Shown here piece after piece: positions 62,669 to 64,000 of a stretch of DNA of 64,000 nucleotides. The position numbers and the translations under genes are program-made. Every line of letters starts with the position of its first letter. The first letter of the stretch is position 1. This DNA comes from Methylobacterium sp. J-048 (GTDB lineage Bacteria; Pseudomonadota; Alphaproteobacteria; Rhizobiales; Beijerinckiaceae): the NCBI RefSeq assembly GCF_022829515.1, contig NZ_JAKSYL010000077.1, forward strand, positions 52,450 to 116,449, written 5' to 3'. The notes under the pieces are model-generated. The model had not been told where the DNA came from. It saw nothing but the letters and a program-made list of their open reading frames with translations, and ran no database searches.

Positions 62669-63163
62669 TCAGGCGGCCTTGGCCTCGGTGACCTTGCCCT
62701 CGGCGATCTGCGCGGGCGCGTTGTCCTGCCCGGACGTGGCCGTGACGCCGCCGATGGCGATGCGACGGGGCTTCAGGGCCTCCGGCACCTCGCGCTTGAG
62801 CGCGACGGTCAAGAGCCCGTTCTCCAGGTTGGCTCCCACGACCTTCACGTGGTCGGCGAGGTTGAAGGTCTGGCGGAACGTGCGGGCCGCGATGCCACGG
62901 TGCAGGTACTGCCGCTCGGTCTCCGGGGCCGTCTTCTGGCCCGACACGAGGAGCACCGTATCCTGCTGGGTCAGCTCGATCTCGTCGGGGGTGAAGCCCG
63001 CCACCGCCATGGTGATGCGGTACTGATCGTCCGCGACCTTCTCGATGTTGTAGGGCGGCCAGGCGGCCGTGGTCTCGACGCGCTCGGGTTGGTTCAGCAA
63101 CTCGAACAGACGGTCGAACCCGATGGACGACCGGAACAGGGGCGCAACGTCGTAAGTCCTCAT
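62669..63163 (-). CDS. Small heat-shock protein, Hsp20 family (IbpA-like)
   Basis: A 164-residue chaperone of the IbpA/HspA class. The start MRTYDVAPLFRSSIGFDRLFELL is typical of class A rhizobial proteins. The crystallin domain carries PPYNIEKVADDQYRITMAVAG, TVLLVSGQK, YLHRGIAARTFRQTFNLADHV and NGLLTVALKREVPE, with IAI at the end. GGAGG lies 7 bases before ATG 63163, inside a ROSE-like fold. The GTG at 63178 would be an unlikely start, because it lies before this ribosome site. Confidence 0.95.
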   Translation of the reverse strand: MRTYDVAPLFRSSIGFDRLFELLNQPERVETTAAWPPYNIEKVADDQYRITMAVAGFTPDEIELTQQDTVLLVSGQKTAPETERQYLHRGIAARTFRQTFNLADHVKVVGANLENGLLTVALKREVPEALKPRRIAIGGVTATSGQDNAPAQIAEGKVTEAKAA

Positions 63164-63225
63164 AACCACATCCTCCACTGAGCAACGTGACTACAAGAGG
63201 CGCCGGACACCAGGACCGGCGCCCA
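63164..63225 (-). promoter_or_regulatory. ROSE-like RNA thermometer in the hsp20 leader
   Basis: The leader ends with TTGCT, four loop bases and GGAGGA just before the start. CACGUUGCU can pair with AGGAUGUG, with one guanine bulged and the Shine-Dalgarno sequence partly buried. This is the hallmark of ROSE elements (UYGCU opposite the ribosome site). An upstream 8-base stem (GGCGCCGG/CCGGCGCC, about 63200-63224 on the minus strand) matches the usual extra hairpin. The fold was made by eye. Confidence 0.75.
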
Positions 63226-63516
63226 ATCGGCGAACTCGTTTCCGAGTCTCGCACGCGCGTAACGTTTGCCTTGCGGGGCGGTTCCGCAAGAGGGACGATT
63301 CTTTTTGGGGCGGGTTGGATTTTGGTGTGTGGGCTGGAAGCCTTGGGCCCCGCTTCGCGCACGGGAGTGGGCATTTAAAACCGAAGTCCGGATCCCGCCC
63401 TTGCCGGAGACGACGTGTCTCCTGTGTCCTCTGCCGACCCCGATGTGCGAACCCGCAAGCCCGCAGAGGGGGGAGGGAGACGCGCTTGGCCGAGGCCGTT
63501 GCCCTCATAGAGAATC
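63226..63516. other. Intergenic region between hsp20 and ftsK
   Basis: No gene is supported. CTTGCGG-n7-CCGCAAG (63270-63290) is a perfect 7-base inverted repeat that could be an operator or part of the heat-shock promoter; a clear sigma-32 promoter was not recognised. The rest, up to the ftsK stop, shows nothing. Confidence 0.5.
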
Positions 63517-64000
63517 TCAGCCCGCGGCATCCTCCAACAGGATCTCGCGCTTGCCGGCGTGGTTGGCCGGGCCGACGATGCCTTCGGTCTCCATCCGCTC
63601 CATCAGGGAGGCGGCGCGGTTGTAGCCGATCTGGAGGCGGCGCTGGATGTAGCTGGTCGAGGCCTTCTGGTCGCGCAGAACCACCTGCACGGCCTGGTCG
63701 TAGAGGTCGCCGCCGGCCTCGCCGAAGGAGCCCTGGTCGAACACGGCGCCGTCGAGTTCCAGCTCCGCCGCGCCGGCCTTACCGCCCTTGGCACCCTTCT
63801 CGGGAGCGCCCTCCTCGTCGTCCGCCGTGACGGCGTCGAGGTAGCTCGGCCGGCCCTGGCGCTTCAGGTGGGCGACCACGCTCTCGACCTCGCTGTCCGA
63901 GCAGAACGGCCCGTGCACGCGCGTGGTACGCCCGCCGCCGGCCATGAACAGCATGTCGCCCTGACCGAGCAGCTGCTCCGCGCCCATCTCGCCGAGAATG
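63517..64000 (-). CDS. ftsK: DNA translocase FtsK, C-terminal part (5' partial)
   Basis: The C-terminal 161 residues of FtsK, the septal DNA pump that clears chromosome ends and activates XerCD at dif. Visible are the end of the motor domain (GAEQLLGQGDMLF, RVHGPFCSDSEVESVVAHLK) and the gamma winged-helix that reads KOPS sequences (DQKASTSYIQRRLQIGYNRAASLMERME). An Ala/Gly-rich acidic linker joins them. The gene continues beyond the right edge. The presence of dnaQ, parAB and ftsK in one region fits chromosome maintenance. Confidence 0.95.
   Translation of the reverse strand, partial: ILGEMGAEQLLGQGDMLFMAGGGRTTRVHGPFCSDSEVESVVAHLKRQGRPSYLDAVTADDEEGAPEKGAKGGKAGAAELELDGAVFDQGSFGEAGGDLYDQAVQVVLRDQKASTSYIQRRLQIGYNRAASLMERMETEGIVGPANHAGKREILLEDAAG

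Noticed and set aside
1..64000. tRNA, rRNA, CRISPR arrays, prophage or insertion sequence
   Set aside because: No cloverleaf-like segment, no evenly spaced repeat-spacer pattern, and no transposase, integrase or phage gene was seen in the window. The dispersed palindromes are too varied in spacing for CRISPR.

Overview
The window is one stretch of a high-GC alphaproteobacterial chromosome. It most resembles Methylobacterium/Methylorubrum (Hyphomicrobiales): it carries an ftfL-type formate-tetrahydrofolate ligase, ParABS next to mnmG-rsmG, mnmE, holA-lptE, the petP/petR regulator pair, ETF-QO, several dispersed palindromic repeats and many divergent short operons. The genus is inferred from gene content and protein style; no 16S rRNA or tRNA gene was seen. 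The core is chromosome-maintenance DNA. mnmG, rsmG and parA are chained by 4-base overlaps and parB follows. Three ParB-site (parS) sequences lie at 21.8, 34.15 and 50.26 kb, and dnaQ and ftsK cap the two ends. This suggests an origin-proximal region; the origin itself was not seen.

Layout. 0-9.5 kb: dnaQ end, PHB-depolymerase-like esterase, HAD phosphatase, hydratase-like enzyme, petPR-like regulators, 8-oxoguanine deaminase, a truncated Phd-type antitoxin and formate-tetrahydrofolate ligase. 9.7-20.2 kb: TPR protein, a DUF4160/DUF2442-like pair, ETF-QO, uracil-DNA glycosylase, zinc peptidase, a VapBC module whose toxin is frameshifted, and an ABC-F ATPase. 20.4-31.9 kb: mnmE, class A beta-lactamase, YbaK, panC, esterase plus MFS pair, OprP-like porin, degenerate EAL protein, MipA-like protein, HMA metal-binding protein and an unlisted 49-residue membrane protein. 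32.2-38.4 kb: mnmG-rsmG-parA-parB, then holA-lptE on the other strand. 38.5-48 kb: AEC transporter, siderophore receptor, acid phosphatase, dapD, cyclic-nucleotide-domain protein, orphan response regulator, L,D-transpeptidase and YggS. 48.4-57.5 kb: leuS, a DUF4258/DUF2283 pair, a DagK-TerC-binding-protein operon, a secreted protein, a nuclease-fold protein and galM. 57.5-60.2 kb: an MFS efflux/SnoaL/ArsR-type module with a perfect 11-base inverted repeat between the divergent genes. 60.2-63.2 kb: a stress cluster of two small heat-shock proteins, one behind a ROSE-like RNA thermometer, plus three poorly known proteins. One of these carries an NDUFS4-like domain and shares a second domain with a neighbour. 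The window closes with the C-terminus of ftsK.

Most genes are ordinary housekeeping or accessory functions. The items most worth a second look are the ROSE-like thermometer and the uncharacterised proteins behind it, the ArsR-type operator module, the dispersed hairpin families that may act as terminators, the decayed toxin-antitoxin loci, and the parS sites embedded in rsmG and leuS coding sequence.
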